From: an uncultured Clostridia bacterium
GTDB lineage: Bacteria; Bacillota; Clostridia; Oscillospirales; Acutalibacteraceae
Reading direction: 5' to 3'
DNA length: 45,923 nt
NCBI GenBank assembly: GCA_937919155.1
Contig: CALFPM010000057.1
Span: 1-45,923 of the forward strand
Shown here: positions 30,940 to 39,687 of the stretch, one piece after another
Layout of the letters: every line of letters starts with the position of its first letter
Position numbering within the stretch: position 1 is the stretch's first letter
Program-made: the position numbers and the translations under genes
The notes under the pieces: model-generated
Databases searched by the model: none
What the model was told of the DNA's origin: nothing
The model's input: only the letters and a program-made list of their open reading frames with translations

Positions 30940-32705
30940 TGAAACACGATTTTACAAGCATACCCGACCGCAGCGGTTGCGGCGCGGCAAAATGGAACAG
31001 AGCAAAAAATTCATCAACGGAGTTTGTTCCGCTCTCCGTTGCAGATATGGAATTCCCAACGGCAAAGCCCATAAGGGAAGCCCTGAAAAAAGTGGCGGAG
31101 GAAAACATTCTCGGCTACACCGACCCCACAGAAGCATATTTTGATGCGGTTATCGGCTGGATGAAGCGCAGACACGGTTTCGAAGTAAAAAAAGAATGGA
31201 TTCTGCAGACTCCCGGCATAATCACCGCTCTTGAAATGCTTGTTGAGGCAACCACAAACCCCGGTGACGGCGTTATCATTATGTCACCCGTCTATTATCC
31301 CTTTGATATGGCGGTTGTTGCCGCAAGCAGAAAAATCGTCTACTGCCCTCTTGTTCACGAAAACGGCGAATACAAAATCGACTATGACCTGCTTGAAAAG
31401 AAAGCAAAGGATAAAAATAACACCGCTCTTTTATTCTGCAATCCCCACAACCCCATCGGCAAAGTCTGGTCGCCCGAAGAAATGGCAAAGGTTGCGGAAA
31501 TCTGCTTTGACAACGGAGTTTTCATCATCGATGACGAAATCCACAACGACCTCATCATGCCGGGTCACAGCCACACGGTTATGGCAAATGTCAGCGAAAA
31601 AGCGATGAACAACATTGCAGTCTGCACCGCACCAAGCAAAACCTTCAACCTTGCAGGTATACAATGCTCAAATATCATCATTCCCAACGAAAGTATGAGA
31701 AAAAGAGCAATCGCCTGCAATTGGCTTGACATGCAGATGCACCTCAACATTTTTGCTTATGCCGCCTGCACCTCCGCTTACAACGAATGCGAAGATTGGC
31801 TTGAAGAGCTTATCACCGTTATCGCGGACAACGCAAAATGCGTTGAAGATTTTATGGCGCAGAACTTCCCCGAAATCAAGGTTTATCCCCTCGAAGGCAC
31901 CTATCTCCAGTGGCTTGATATGCGTTCGCTGGGTATGACTCACATTGAGCTGCGCAATATGCTTGAGGGTGCAAACATATACCTTGACGGCGGCGAGATG
32001 TTCGGTCCTCTCGGCAGAGGATTCCAGCGTATCAACCTTGCCTGCGCAAGAGAAACTCTTGAAAAAATGCTTGCCCGCTTCAAGAACGCGGTTGAAACCG
32101 TGCGCGCGGATTGGGAGAAAAACGGCAGACCTCACCGCCGCACTCTTTCCGTTGGCACTGCGCTTGACGGCTTTGTTTATGAGTCCGCAAAGAGCACCTG
32201 CTGCCGTCTTGAAGATGTGATTGACAAAAAAGCTCTCATCGTTTTCACAAGATATTACGAATGCGATGTCACTCAGAATATACTCACCGCACTTGCCGCC
32301 GCTTATCCCGCCGCAAAGGCAATGGGATGCGAAATCAAGGCGGTTGTTCAGTCGGACATCTCAACCCTCGCACCCATTCAGAGCAAATATCCCTTTGAGC
32401 TTATTGCCGACCCCGAGGCAAAGCTTTTTGAGCGTTACAATGTGTTTGAAGCAGACAGTGCGGTTAACCTGATTGCAGGCGACAGAATGTTTGAAGAAAT
32501 GGCAGGCAAAGACATCCGCCGTCTTATCGGCACAGACCTGCTCAATCTGATTACGGGCACTTCTGAAAAAATCGAAGGCAAAAAGCCGCTCCAGCTTTGC
32601 GCATTCATCGGCGTTGACAAGGATATGAGGGTAATTTATTCTCATTACAGCAAAACGCTGTCCGATTTCCCCAAAATTAAAGATATAATTAAAGGTATGA
32701 TTTAA
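30939..32705 (+). CDS. PatB/MalY-type PLP enzyme fused to a peroxiredoxin-like domain
   Basis: 588 residues. Residues 1-390 are a fold-type I aminotransferase of the PatB/MalY (cystathionine beta-lyase) group: FVPLSVADMEFP, YTDPTEAYFDAV, CNPHNPIGKVW, DDEIHNDL with the PLP-pyridine Asp, SKTFNLAGIQ with Lys234 as the Schiff base, and a C-terminal Arg in FQRINLAC. Residues ~400-588 resemble an AhpC/redoxin fold: VGTALDGF, LIVFTRYYECDVTQNILTAL with Cys442 near the peroxidatic place, PFELIADPEAKLFERYNV, and IGVDKDMRVIYSHY. Ordinary MalY/PatB ends at about 390. The start overlaps the GH43-like stop. A C-S lyase with a thiol-oxidation partner domain is the inferred theme; its job in a glycosidase operon is unclear. 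Confidence 0.82.
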   Translation: MKHDFTSIPDRSGCGAAKWNRAKNSSTEFVPLSVADMEFPTAKPIREALKKVAEENILGYTDPTEAYFDAVIGWMKRRHGFEVKKEWILQTPGIITALEMLVEATTNPGDGVIIMSPVYYPFDMAVVAASRKIVYCPLVHENGEYKIDYDLLEKKAKDKNNTALLFCNPHNPIGKVWSPEEMAKVAEICFDNGVFIIDDEIHNDLIMPGHSHTVMANVSEKAMNNIAVCTAPSKTFNLAGIQCSNIIIPNESMRKRAIACNWLDMQMHLNIFAYAACTSAYNECEDWLEELITVIADNAKCVEDFMAQNFPEIKVYPLEGTYLQWLDMRSLGMTHIELRNMLEGANIYLDGGEMFGPLGRGFQRINLACARETLEKMLARFKNAVETVRADWEKNGRPHRRTLSVGTALDGFVYESAKSTCCRLEDVIDKKALIVFTRYYECDVTQNILTALAAAYPAAKAMGCEIKAVVQSDISTLAPIQSKYPFELIADPEAKLFERYNVFEADSAVNLIAGDRMFEEMAGKDIRRLIGTDLLNLITGTSEKIEGKKPLQLCAFIGVDKDMRVIYSHYSKTLSDFPKIKDIIKGMI

Positions 32706-32708
32706 CTT

Positions 32709-34712
32709 ATGGAAAAGAAATTTTTTGATTTCATCATTCACGGCGGTGACTATAACCCCGACCAATGGATAAAGACCCCCGAAATATGGGACGAAGATAT
32801 GCGTCTGATGAAGCTTGCGCACATCAACAGTGCAACCGTCAGCATTTTCTCCTGGTCGCTCCTTGAACCCGAAGAGGGCGTCTATAACTTTGAGTGGCTG
32901 GACACAATCATGGACAAGCTCCACGCAAACGGCATTTCCGCTATCCTTGCAACGCCCTCGGGCGCAAGACCTCCCTGGCTTGCTCAGAAATACCCCGAAG
33001 TTCTCCGCGTTGAAGAAACGGGAATACGCAACGAATTCGGTGTTCGCCACAACCATTGCCTCACCTCTCCCGTTTACAGAGAAAAGGTGCGCAACATCAA
33101 CCGTATGCTTGCTGAACGCTACAAAAACCACCCCGCTCTGAAAATGTGGCATATCTCCAACGAATACTGCGGAGAATGCCACTGTGAACTTTGTCAGCAG
33201 GCATTCAGGGATTGGGTCAGAGAATACTATCACAACGATATTGAAGAACTCAACGACAAATGGTGGAACGGTTTCTGGAGCCACAGAATGACCGACTGGT
33301 CACAGATAAATTCACCCAAGGCCAGAGGCGAAAATCACGTTTCTGCAATGAAACTTTGCTGGAACAGATTTGTTTCCGACAGCCATATTTCATTCTATGA
33401 AAACGAAATTGCCCCCCTGCGCGAAATCACGCCCGACATTCCCATAACCACCAATTTCATGAAGATGTATGACGGCATTGACTATCAGAAATTCGCAAAG
33501 AAAATGGATCTGGTGTCCTGGGATAACTACCCTGCCTGGGATAAGGGCAGAAACGAAGATGAGGCACTTTCCACCGCTTTTGTTCACGATGCATTCCGCT
33601 CAATGAGGGACGGTCAGCCTTTCTTTATGATGGAAAGCACACCCTCCCTCGTCAACTGGCACGATGTGAACAAGCTCCCCCATTCAGGTATGCAGGAGCT
33701 TTCCTCGATTCAGGCTGTTGCCCACGGCGCGGACAGTGTTCAGTATTTTCAGTGGCGCAAGAGCAAAGGCGGCCACGAAAAATATCACGGCGCGGTTGTT
33801 GACCATTGCGGCCACGAAAACACAAGAGTTTTCCGCGATGTTGCCCGTCTGGGCGAAGTACTTGAAAAGCTTTCAGGCGTTGTGGGCGGATATTCCGAAA
33901 GCAAGGTCGCCGTCATCTGCGACTGGGAAAACATCTGGGCAACCAAGCATTTCTGCGGCTTCAACAATGTTAACCGCAACTACATTGATGAGTGCGTCAA
34001 ATGGTATGCACCTTTTTATAAAAAAGGAATTTCCGTTGATGTTATTCCTATGGACGCGGACTATTCAAAATATGACCTTGTCATTGCGCCTTTCCTCTAT
34101 ATGCTCAAAGACGGCACCGACAAACGCATTGAAGAATATGTGAATGCAGGCGGCAACTTTGTTGCAACCTATCTTTCAGGCCTTGTTGACAGCAACGATA
34201 TGTGTTACCTCGGCGGCTTCCCTGCAAACAACCTCAAGAATGTTTTCGGCATCTGGAATGAGGAAACCGATTCACTTCCCGAGGGAATGAAAAACAGTGC
34301 AACCTTCAGCGGCAAGGAATATGATGTTGTGCATGTCTGCGACATAATCCATTCAACGGGTGCCGAAGTGCTCGGAGAATACAAGCAGGATTTCTATGCA
34401 GGTATGCCTGCAGTTACAAAAAATACATTCGGCAAAGGCACCGCCTACTATGCCGCTTTCCGCAATGACGGTAATTTTGCCGCTGATTTCTGCAATATGC
34501 TCATCGATGAAATCGGCATTGCCGCGGATACCGCTATTGCAGCCGATGACGGGGTCACAATCCGCAAGAGAGGCGACCACATTTTTGTGATGAACTTCTC
34601 CGACAGTGAAAAATCCGCAGACCTTAACGGCAGTTACACCAATGTTATCACAGGCGAAAAAGCAGATGAAACAGTAAAAATCCCTGCCTGCGGATACATT
34701 ATTTTGCGTTAA
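32709..34712 (+). CDS. GH42 beta-galactosidase
   Basis: 667 residues, cytoplasmic (no signal). The family starts with GGDYNPDQW; the barrel carries Glu152 in WHISNEYCGECHCELC as acid/base and Glu309 in FFMMESTPSLVNW as nucleophile. Cys117, Cys157, Cys159 and Cys162 match the zinc site of trimeric GH42 enzymes. Beyond ~380 follow the trimerisation (class I glutamine-amidotransferase-like) domain and a small C-terminal beta domain (FVMNFSDSEKSADL). GH42 releases terminal beta-galactose from imported oligosaccharides. The ATG is three bases after the previous stop. It is the last gene of the glycan operon, with a terminator downstream. Confidence 0.95.
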   Translation: MEKKFFDFIIHGGDYNPDQWIKTPEIWDEDMRLMKLAHINSATVSIFSWSLLEPEEGVYNFEWLDTIMDKLHANGISAILATPSGARPPWLAQKYPEVLRVEETGIRNEFGVRHNHCLTSPVYREKVRNINRMLAERYKNHPALKMWHISNEYCGECHCELCQQAFRDWVREYYHNDIEELNDKWWNGFWSHRMTDWSQINSPKARGENHVSAMKLCWNRFVSDSHISFYENEIAPLREITPDIPITTNFMKMYDGIDYQKFAKKMDLVSWDNYPAWDKGRNEDEALSTAFVHDAFRSMRDGQPFFMMESTPSLVNWHDVNKLPHSGMQELSSIQAVAHGADSVQYFQWRKSKGGHEKYHGAVVDHCGHENTRVFRDVARLGEVLEKLSGVVGGYSESKVAVICDWENIWATKHFCGFNNVNRNYIDECVKWYAPFYKKGISVDVIPMDADYSKYDLVIAPFLYMLKDGTDKRIEEYVNAGGNFVATYLSGLVDSNDMCYLGGFPANNLKNVFGIWNEETDSLPEGMKNSATFSGKEYDVVHVCDIIHSTGAEVLGEYKQDFYAGMPAVTKNTFGKGTAYYAAFRNDGNFAADFCNMLIDEIGIAADTAIAADDGVTIRKRGDHIFVMNFSDSEKSADLNGSYTNVITGEKADETVKIPACGYIILR

Positions 34713-34742
34713 TCAAGCAATTTAATATGTTTAATATAAAGA

Positions 34743-34778
34743 ATCTGTATTTTCTTTTTGTGAAAATATGGATTTTTT
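34743..34778 (+). terminator. terminator of the GH42 operon
   Basis: ATCTGTATTTTC and GAAAATATGGAT (12 bp, two G-U pairs), loop TTTTTGT, followed by a run of T. Confidence 0.8.
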
Positions 34779-34779
34779 A

Positions 34780-34808
34780 TTGCTTTTTCGGATGATTTAT
34801 GGTATTAT
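34780..34808 (+). promoter_or_regulatory. promoter of the M23 peptidase gene
   Basis: TTGCTT, 17 bases, TATTAT; 42 bases before the ATG. Confidence 0.6.
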
Positions 34809-34850
34809 ATTTGAGTTTGGGATTAAAAAGAATAAGGAAAAGGTACTTGA

Positions 34851-35573
34851 ATGAAACGTTATTTTTCACTCATACTCGCACTTTTGATGGGTGTTTTCGG
34901 TTTTGGCTTTTCCGACAAACCCGTTGAAAGCAGAGCAGCGCTCCTCAGCGCTCAGCCCGTTATCGCTGAGCTTACTGTAGCCGCAGCACCCGCCCCCGCA
35001 AACGAATTAAAAACATCTGTTTTACCCATAAAGGAACTCCCTGCCGTGCAGATATCCGAAAATCCTGCAGAGCCCGAAAAGGAAGCAGAGGCAGAAGAAA
35101 CAGCCGCACAGCCCGAAGAAAACAAGATTTCCCCCAACAGCAAAGGATATTTGTGGCCTGCAGAATCCGATTCACAGGTTATCGCAAACTATCCCAGCTA
35201 TTCAGACGGGTCACCTCATTGGGGCGTGGATATCGGTTTATATAACGAAAACGGAAGCAACATTTCCGAGGGCACATCAATTTATGCTACCCGTGACGGT
35301 GTTGTTGTTACCGCTTATAATGACGGTAAATGGAACACAGGTTTCGGCAATTACTGCATTATTGACCACGGTGACGGAGTGCAGACCCTTTACGCCCATT
35401 CAAGCAACATTCTTGTTGAAGAGGGCGATATCGTTGAGCAGGGTCAGGTTATCGGAATCGTTGGCGACACAGGCAACACCACTGCTCCCCACCTGCATTT
35501 TGAGGTCAGAGTTGAGGGCGGACGCAACGGATACAAAAGAGTTAACCCTCTGAAATTCATCAGCGAGTCATAA
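34851..35573 (+). CDS. exported M23/LytM-type peptidase
   Basis: 240 residues. A signal peptide (about 1-27: MKRY, hydrophobic core, then AALLSAQ) is followed by an Ala/Pro/Glu-rich linker to about residue 95. The M23 domain then has the zinc site HWGVDIG (His and Asp), the beta core GTSIYATRDGVVV, DHGDGVQTLYAH and HLHFEVR (HxH). All LytM catalytic residues are present, so it should cut peptidoglycan cross-bridges or act in wall remodelling. The ATG follows AAGGAAAAGG. It stands alone, between the GH42 terminator and the trpB leader. Confidence 0.92.
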   Translation: MKRYFSLILALLMGVFGFGFSDKPVESRAALLSAQPVIAELTVAAAPAPANELKTSVLPIKELPAVQISENPAEPEKEAEAEETAAQPEENKISPNSKGYLWPAESDSQVIANYPSYSDGSPHWGVDIGLYNENGSNISEGTSIYATRDGVVVTAYNDGKWNTGFGNYCIIDHGDGVQTLYAHSSNILVEEGDIVEQGQVIGIVGDTGNTTAPHLHFEVRVEGGRNGYKRVNPLKFISES

Positions 35574-35581
35574 ATTACCGC

Positions 35582-35610
35582 TTGACAATATTATTCCGCG
35601 GTGATATAAT
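35582..35610 (+). promoter_or_regulatory. consensus promoter of the trpB T-box unit
   Basis: TTGACA, 17 bases, TATAAT: a perfect consensus. It starts within ten bases of the peptidase stop codon. Confidence 0.88.
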
Positions 35611-35616
35611 ACAGAA

Positions 35617-35905
35617 AAATTAATAAGTCAAACCGTTGAAGCGGAAATAAAGGCGTTGATGCCTTCACAGAGAGCCTGCGTTGCTGAGAGTCAGGTAAGA
35701 AACAATTCGTCAAATGGGCCGCTGAGGGTGCAGTCAAATGCGAGCAATCGCAGAGTATTCTGCAACGCGAGGGCATGCGTTAGTTGCCGGGGATATGTCA
35801 GTATCCTGCAAAGCGCACGGCATTGCCGTGAATCAAGGTGGCACCGCGAATACAGCTTATTCGTCCTTGACAGATACCAATTCTGTCAGGGATTTTTTAT
35901 TTTTA
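35617..35905 (+). ncRNA. T-box leader, probable tRNA-Trp sensor
   Basis: The ~290-base leader between promoter and trpB has T-box marks in order: AGAGAG with a stem I head (35670-35700), a candidate specifier TGG at 35715-35717 followed by GCCGCTGAG, a stem II/III region, the T-box sequence AAGGTGGCACCGCG (35835-35848) and a competing terminator. Uncharged tRNA-Trp would pair with TGG and the T-box bulge, form the antiterminator and allow trpB transcription. The specifier assignment rests on its placement and on the gene controlled. Confidence 0.88.
35864..35898 (+). terminator. regulated terminator of the T-box
   Basis: TCCTTGACAGA and TCTGTCAGGGA (11 bp, one G-U), loop TACCAAT, then six T. 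Its 5' arm (GTCCTT) can alternatively pair with the AAGG of the T-box motif. Confidence 0.88.
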
Positions 35906-35924
35906 TTTTCAGGAGGAAACCACA

Positions 35925-37145
35925 ATGAAAATTAATAATGTTGATTTTGATACTTATTTTAACAATTACCCCGATAAAGACGGATATTTCGGCAAATACG
36001 GCGGAGTTTTCATCGATGATAAACTGAAAGCCGCCATGGCGGAAATCACCGAGGCTTACTATTCAATCTGCCAGAGCAGAAAGTTCATTGCCGAGCTTCG
36101 CAGAATCCGCAAGGAATTTCAGGGCAGACCCACTCCCGTGACCCATCTTGAAAGACTTTCAGATGCTCTCGGCGGCAAGGTTCAGCTTTACGCAAAGCGT
36201 GAAGACCTTAACCACTCAGGCGCACACAAGCTCAACCACTGCATGGGTGAAGCACTTCTTGCAAAGTACATGGGCAAGAAAAAGGTTATTGCCGAAACAG
36301 GCGCAGGTCAGCACGGCGTTGCCCTTGCAACAGCAGCCGCTTACTTCGGACTTGAATGCGATATTTATATGGGCTCTGTTGACATCAAAAAGCAGGCTCC
36401 CAACGTTGCAAGAATGAAGATTCTCGGTGCAAATGTTGTTGAGGTTACTCACGGACTTCAGACTCTCAAGGAAGCTGTTGACGCGGCATTTGACGCATAC
36501 AGCAAGGAATATAAAGACTCAATTTACTGCATCGGCTCGGTGCTCGGCCCTCACCCCTTCCCCATGATGGTGCGTGATTTCCAGAGCATTGTCGGCATTG
36601 AAGCAAGAGACCAGTTCATTGAAATGACAGGTCATCTGCCCAGCGCAATCGTTGCTTGTGTTGGCGGCGGCTCAAATGCGGCAGGTCTTTTCGCAGGTTT
36701 TCTTAACGACCCCGTTGATATTTACGGTGTTGAGCCTCTCGGCAGAGGCCCCAAACTCGGCGACCACGCCGCAAGCCTCAAGTACGGCACAGAGGGCATT
36801 ATGCACGGCTTCAACAGCATTATGCTTAAGGACGAAAACGGCGAGCCCGCTCCCGTTTACTCCGTTGCAAGCGGTCTTGACTACCCCTCATCAGGCCCCG
36901 AACACGCATTTCTTCAGGAAATCGGCAGAGTCAAGTATGATGTAATCGATGACGAAGAAACCATCGATGCATTCTATAAGCTTTCAAGAATGGAAGGCAT
37001 CATCCCTGCAATCGAAAGCTCACACGCAGTTGCATTCGGCATGAAGCTTGCAAAAACAATGGACCACGGCTCAATCCTCATCAACCTCTCAGGCAGAGGC
37101 GACAAGGATATGGACTATGTAATTGAAAATTACGGTATAAGATAA
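35925..37145 (+). CDS. trpB: tryptophan synthase beta chain (orphan)
   Basis: 406 residues, full length. TrpB makes tryptophan from indole and serine with PLP. Lys102 in HSGAHKLNH is the Schiff-base lysine, Glu124 in AETGAGQHG the catalytic Glu, and GGGSNAAG binds the PLP phosphate; the GRPTP and GPHPFPMMVRDFQ motifs are TrpB1-like. The usual HKxNN reads HKLNH here. No trpA or other trp gene lies near, so it may recycle free indole or partner a distant TrpA. The ATG follows CAGGAGG. Control is by the T-box leader; a strong terminator follows. Confidence 0.95.
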   Translation: MKINNVDFDTYFNNYPDKDGYFGKYGGVFIDDKLKAAMAEITEAYYSICQSRKFIAELRRIRKEFQGRPTPVTHLERLSDALGGKVQLYAKREDLNHSGAHKLNHCMGEALLAKYMGKKKVIAETGAGQHGVALATAAAYFGLECDIYMGSVDIKKQAPNVARMKILGANVVEVTHGLQTLKEAVDAAFDAYSKEYKDSIYCIGSVLGPHPFPMMVRDFQSIVGIEARDQFIEMTGHLPSAIVACVGGGSNAAGLFAGFLNDPVDIYGVEPLGRGPKLGDHAASLKYGTEGIMHGFNSIMLKDENGEPAPVYSVASGLDYPSSGPEHAFLQEIGRVKYDVIDDEETIDAFYKLSRMEGIIPAIESSHAVAFGMKLAKTMDHGSILINLSGRGDKDMDYVIENYGIR

Positions 37146-37180
37146 AAAAATCCCCGACCAATCAAGGTCGGGGATTTTTT
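37145..37180. terminator. bidirectional terminator of trpB and truB
   Basis: AAAAAATCCCCGACC and GGTCGGGGATTTTTT, a 15-bp perfect stem with AATCAA loop, touching both stop codons. Confidence 0.95.
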
Positions 37181-38070
37181 TATCCCACAAAAACTCTTTT
37201 TATGGTCAGGCTGTCGCCCGTACCTATTTCACCCAGACCGATGAAATTATCCTCGGGGTCATAAACTCTGAAAATGCCGAGCATTCTCGGATATTTCAGC
37301 CTTTGAAGGTCAAGCTCACCGCCATTGCGGAATCGCTTTGCCTGCGCCTCGGAAACCTTTATGACGGGATAATCTTCGAGGGCTTTGTCAACGGGAATAA
37401 GCACATTTTCAATCTCACCGTTTTTCATTGCTTCCTCAAGCTTTTCAAGGGTTACCGCCTTTGAAATATCAAAGCCGTTTGCCTTTGTACGGCGCAAATC
37501 CGTCATCACCGCACCGCAACCGAGCGCTTCGCCCAAATCCGCAATAAGAGTGCGGATATAAGTGCCTGATGAACATTCAACGGCAATTTCATATTCGCCT
37601 GCCTGCTCATTTTCGCTGAGCACATCAATCGAAAACACCGTTACCTCTCTCGCTTTGCGCTCAACCTCAATGCCCTGCCTTGCAAGGTCATAAAGACGCT
37701 GACCGTTGACGGAAACCGCAGAATACATAGGCGGAAGCTGGCTGATATCGCCCACAAAACCCTTGATTTTCTCTTTCACCTGCTCTGCAGTGGCAGTCAC
37801 TTCTCTTGTTTCAAGCACCTTGCCCGTTATGTCAAGAGTATCCGTTACCGTGCCAAGGCGAAAAGAGGCGATATACGCCTTGTCGTGGCTGGGCAAAAGC
37901 TCGCAGAATCTTGTTGCACCGCCAAGCATTATGGTCAGAACACCTGTTGCCATGGGGTCAAGAGTACCCGTGTGACCGCACTTTTTCTCGCCGCAGATAC
38001 GGCGCACCCTTGCAACCGCACCAAACGAGGTTATATCCTTTGGTTTATCAAGAAGAATTATTCCGGTCAT
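37180..38070 (-). CDS. truB: tRNA pseudouridine(55) synthase
   Basis: 296 residues from the ATG at 38070, which follows AAAGGA; the frame extends 54 codons upstream into the repeat element, without a site. TruB makes pseudouridine 55 in the T-loop of tRNAs. The catalytic Asp38 is in HTGTLDPMATGVL; the family also shows GIILLDKPKDITSF, QLPPMYSAVSVNGQRLYDLAR, SSGTYIRTLIADLG and a C-terminal PUA-like piece (LGIFRVYDPEDNFIGLGEI). It is separated from nrnA by a terminator and a palindromic element, so it is no longer simply co-transcribed with the nusA-infB operon. Confidence 0.95.
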   Translation of the reverse strand: MTGIILLDKPKDITSFGAVARVRRICGEKKCGHTGTLDPMATGVLTIMLGGATRFCELLPSHDKAYIASFRLGTVTDTLDITGKVLETREVTATAEQVKEKIKGFVGDISQLPPMYSAVSVNGQRLYDLARQGIEVERKAREVTVFSIDVLSENEQAGEYEIAVECSSGTYIRTLIADLGEALGCGAVMTDLRRTKANGFDISKAVTLEKLEEAMKNGEIENVLIPVDKALEDYPVIKVSEAQAKRFRNGGELDLQRLKYPRMLGIFRVYDPEDNFIGLGEIGTGDSLTIKRVFVG

Positions 38071-38134
38071 AATTATCCTTTCTTTGCAGGTGAATAATAG
38101 TAAATAATAAATAGTTATAGAGCTACGCCGTATC

Positions 38135-38320
38135 TTAAGTGCAAAGTTCAAAGTGCAGAGTGCAAAGTGTAGGACGGGTTTCACCCGTATCCATTTTAAA
38201 TGTTGTCTGCTGAATATAAGAATCGCTCGCACTACGATGCTCGAGAACCTTGTTATTTCATAATAATCGGAGCGAAGCGCCCCTTAACTTTGCCCTTTGC
38301 TCTTTGCATTTTGCACTCAT
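38135..38320. repeat. palindromic intergenic element with TGCAAAG-type repeats
   Basis: About 185 bases between truB and nrnA. The left end has iterated AGTGCAAAG/TTCAAAG/AGTGCAAAG units. The right end has the inverted, diverged copy (ACTTTGCCC, TTTGCTC, TTTGCATTTTGCACT). Inside lie GACGGGT-TTC-ACCCGT and GGAGCG-AAG-CGCC hairpins. It codes for nothing seen and looks like a mobile, non-autonomous repeat. Confidence 0.6.
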
Positions 38321-38352
38321 AAAAACGGCAACCCGTGAGAGTTGCCGTTTTT
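38321..38352 (-). terminator. terminator of the rimP-nrnA operon
   Basis: AAAAACGGCAAC and GTTGCCGTTTTT, 12-bp perfect stem, loop CCGTGAGA, next to the nrnA stop. Confidence 0.92.
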
Positions 38353-39318
38353 TTAATCAATGGTAAATGCATCAATCTCCGCCTGAATTTCCTTGAGCAG
38401 AGAGTTGATTGCCTGCTGCTTTGTGCCGTAAAGAGTGCAGCCTGCGGCACCCATATGTCCGCCGCCGCCAAGTCTTTTGCAGATTGCGGAGGCGTCAATG
38501 TCGCCGTGTGTGCGCACAGATGCCTTGAAACTGCCGTCCTTGAGTTCTCTCATTGTAACACCGACAAGCACGCCCTCAATCTGTCTGGGCAGGTTGGCAA
38601 GTCTGTCAACCTCGCTTTCGTCAGAGCCGCTTTTCTTATACATATCCTGAGTTACGCACATAAGTGCACAGCGGTCGGAAAAATAAAGGCGCATTGTGTC
38701 CAGTGCAAGCCTTTCAAGCGCAGCAAAGGTCTTTGTTTTTGTTTCAAAAAACACCTGAATTATATTGTAAGTGTCCGCACCGAGTTTTGCAAGCTCCGCG
38801 GCAATTTCAAACGTCCTTACGGTTGTGTTTGAGAATCTGAAACAACCCGTATCAGTTGAAACGCCTGTGAAAAGGCAGGACGCAACCGCGGGGGTAATTT
38901 CCGCATTCATTATTTTAAGCAGCTGAAATATCATTTCTGCCGTTGATGCCGATTCAGCTTCAAGGCAAACTTTGTCCGCATAAAGCAGATTTGAGCCGTG
39001 ATGGTCAATGCACAGGTCTATTCCGCCCTGATACCTGCCCTCAAACTCTCTGCCGAGAAGCTTTGTGTCCGCAACATCAATGGCGGCAATAAGCTCAGGC
39101 TCAAATTCCGCCTGCTCAAGACCCTCAAACATAAAGGAAAAATCCTTGGGAATGGGGTCACCGCAGTCAACCTTAACCTTTTTGCCCATTGCGGAAAGTC
39201 CGCGGGCAAGGGCGGTTGCACTGCCAAGGGTGTCACCATCGGGATGAGCGTGGCACAAAAGCAATATATTATCGGACTGCTGAAGCAACTCAGCTGTTTC
39301 GCGAAGGTCAATTCTCAT
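38353..39318 (-). CDS. nrnA: DHH/DHHA1 phosphoesterase, NrnA-like
   Basis: 321 residues from the ATG at 39318 (GGAG eight bases upstream; a TTG two codons earlier is too close). NrnA-type enzymes degrade nanoRNAs (2-5 nt) and pAp, and some cleave pApA. DHH motifs: CHAHPDGDTLGSA, AIDVADT, CIDHHGSN (the DHH motif) and TGVSTDTGCFRF; the DHHA1 motif GGGGHMGAAG is near the C-terminus. It lies 16 bases downstream of rbfA, the usual place in Firmicutes. Its transcript ends at the hairpin next to the stop. Confidence 0.92.
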   Translation of the reverse strand: MRIDLRETAELLQQSDNILLLCHAHPDGDTLGSATALARGLSAMGKKVKVDCGDPIPKDFSFMFEGLEQAEFEPELIAAIDVADTKLLGREFEGRYQGGIDLCIDHHGSNLLYADKVCLEAESASTAEMIFQLLKIMNAEITPAVASCLFTGVSTDTGCFRFSNTTVRTFEIAAELAKLGADTYNIIQVFFETKTKTFAALERLALDTMRLYFSDRCALMCVTQDMYKKSGSDESEVDRLANLPRQIEGVLVGVTMRELKDGSFKASVRTHGDIDASAICKRLGGGGHMGAAGCTLYGTKQQAINSLLKEIQAEIDAFTID

Positions 39319-39333
39319 GATCAACGCTCCTTA

Positions 39334-39687
39334 TTATTCATTAGTGTCTGAAGTAATATCTCCAAGCATTTTCGCAATGCCCATACCCTTTTCAATGGAG
39401 TCATCGGCAACAAATTTAAGCTCGGGGGTGTGGCGCAGGTGCAGGCGTTTGCCCACTTCCCTGCGGATATATCCCGTTGCGCTTGTGAGACCCTTAACGG
39501 CAAGCTTTGCAGTTTCAATGCCTTCCATTGCGCTGACATAAACCTTCGCAAATGAGGCATCCGAGCTGACCTCAACATTAACAACGGTCAGCATTCCCTG
39601 AATTCTGGGGTCTTTAAGCTCGCGCATAATTGAGGCGATTTCGCGCCTTATATCTTCGGACACTCTGTCAATTCTGTATCCTGCCAT
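39334..39687 (-). CDS. rbfA: ribosome-binding factor A
   Basis: 117 residues, a KH-like protein that matures the 16S rRNA 5' end in 30S assembly. Family signs: RIDRVSEDIRREIASIM, LKDPRIQGMLTVVNVEVSSD, AKVYVS, GYIRREVGKRLHLRHTPELKFVADDS. The start overlaps the infB stop (TAATG), so translation is coupled. It is of normal length. Confidence 0.95.
   Translation of the reverse strand: MAGYRIDRVSEDIRREIASIMRELKDPRIQGMLTVVNVEVSSDASFAKVYVSAMEGIETAKLAVKGLTSATGYIRREVGKRLHLRHTPELKFVADDSIEKGMGIAKMLGDITSDTNE

Noticed and set aside
32361..33284. 307-codon minus-strand frame across the PatB fusion and GH42 genes
   Set aside because: It spans two well-supported genes on the other strand and has no motif or start signal.
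38139..38320. Possible CRISPR array from repeated TGCAAAG units
   Set aside because: Units are short, irregular and lack spacers of even length; the right end is an inverted copy, so a palindromic element fits better.
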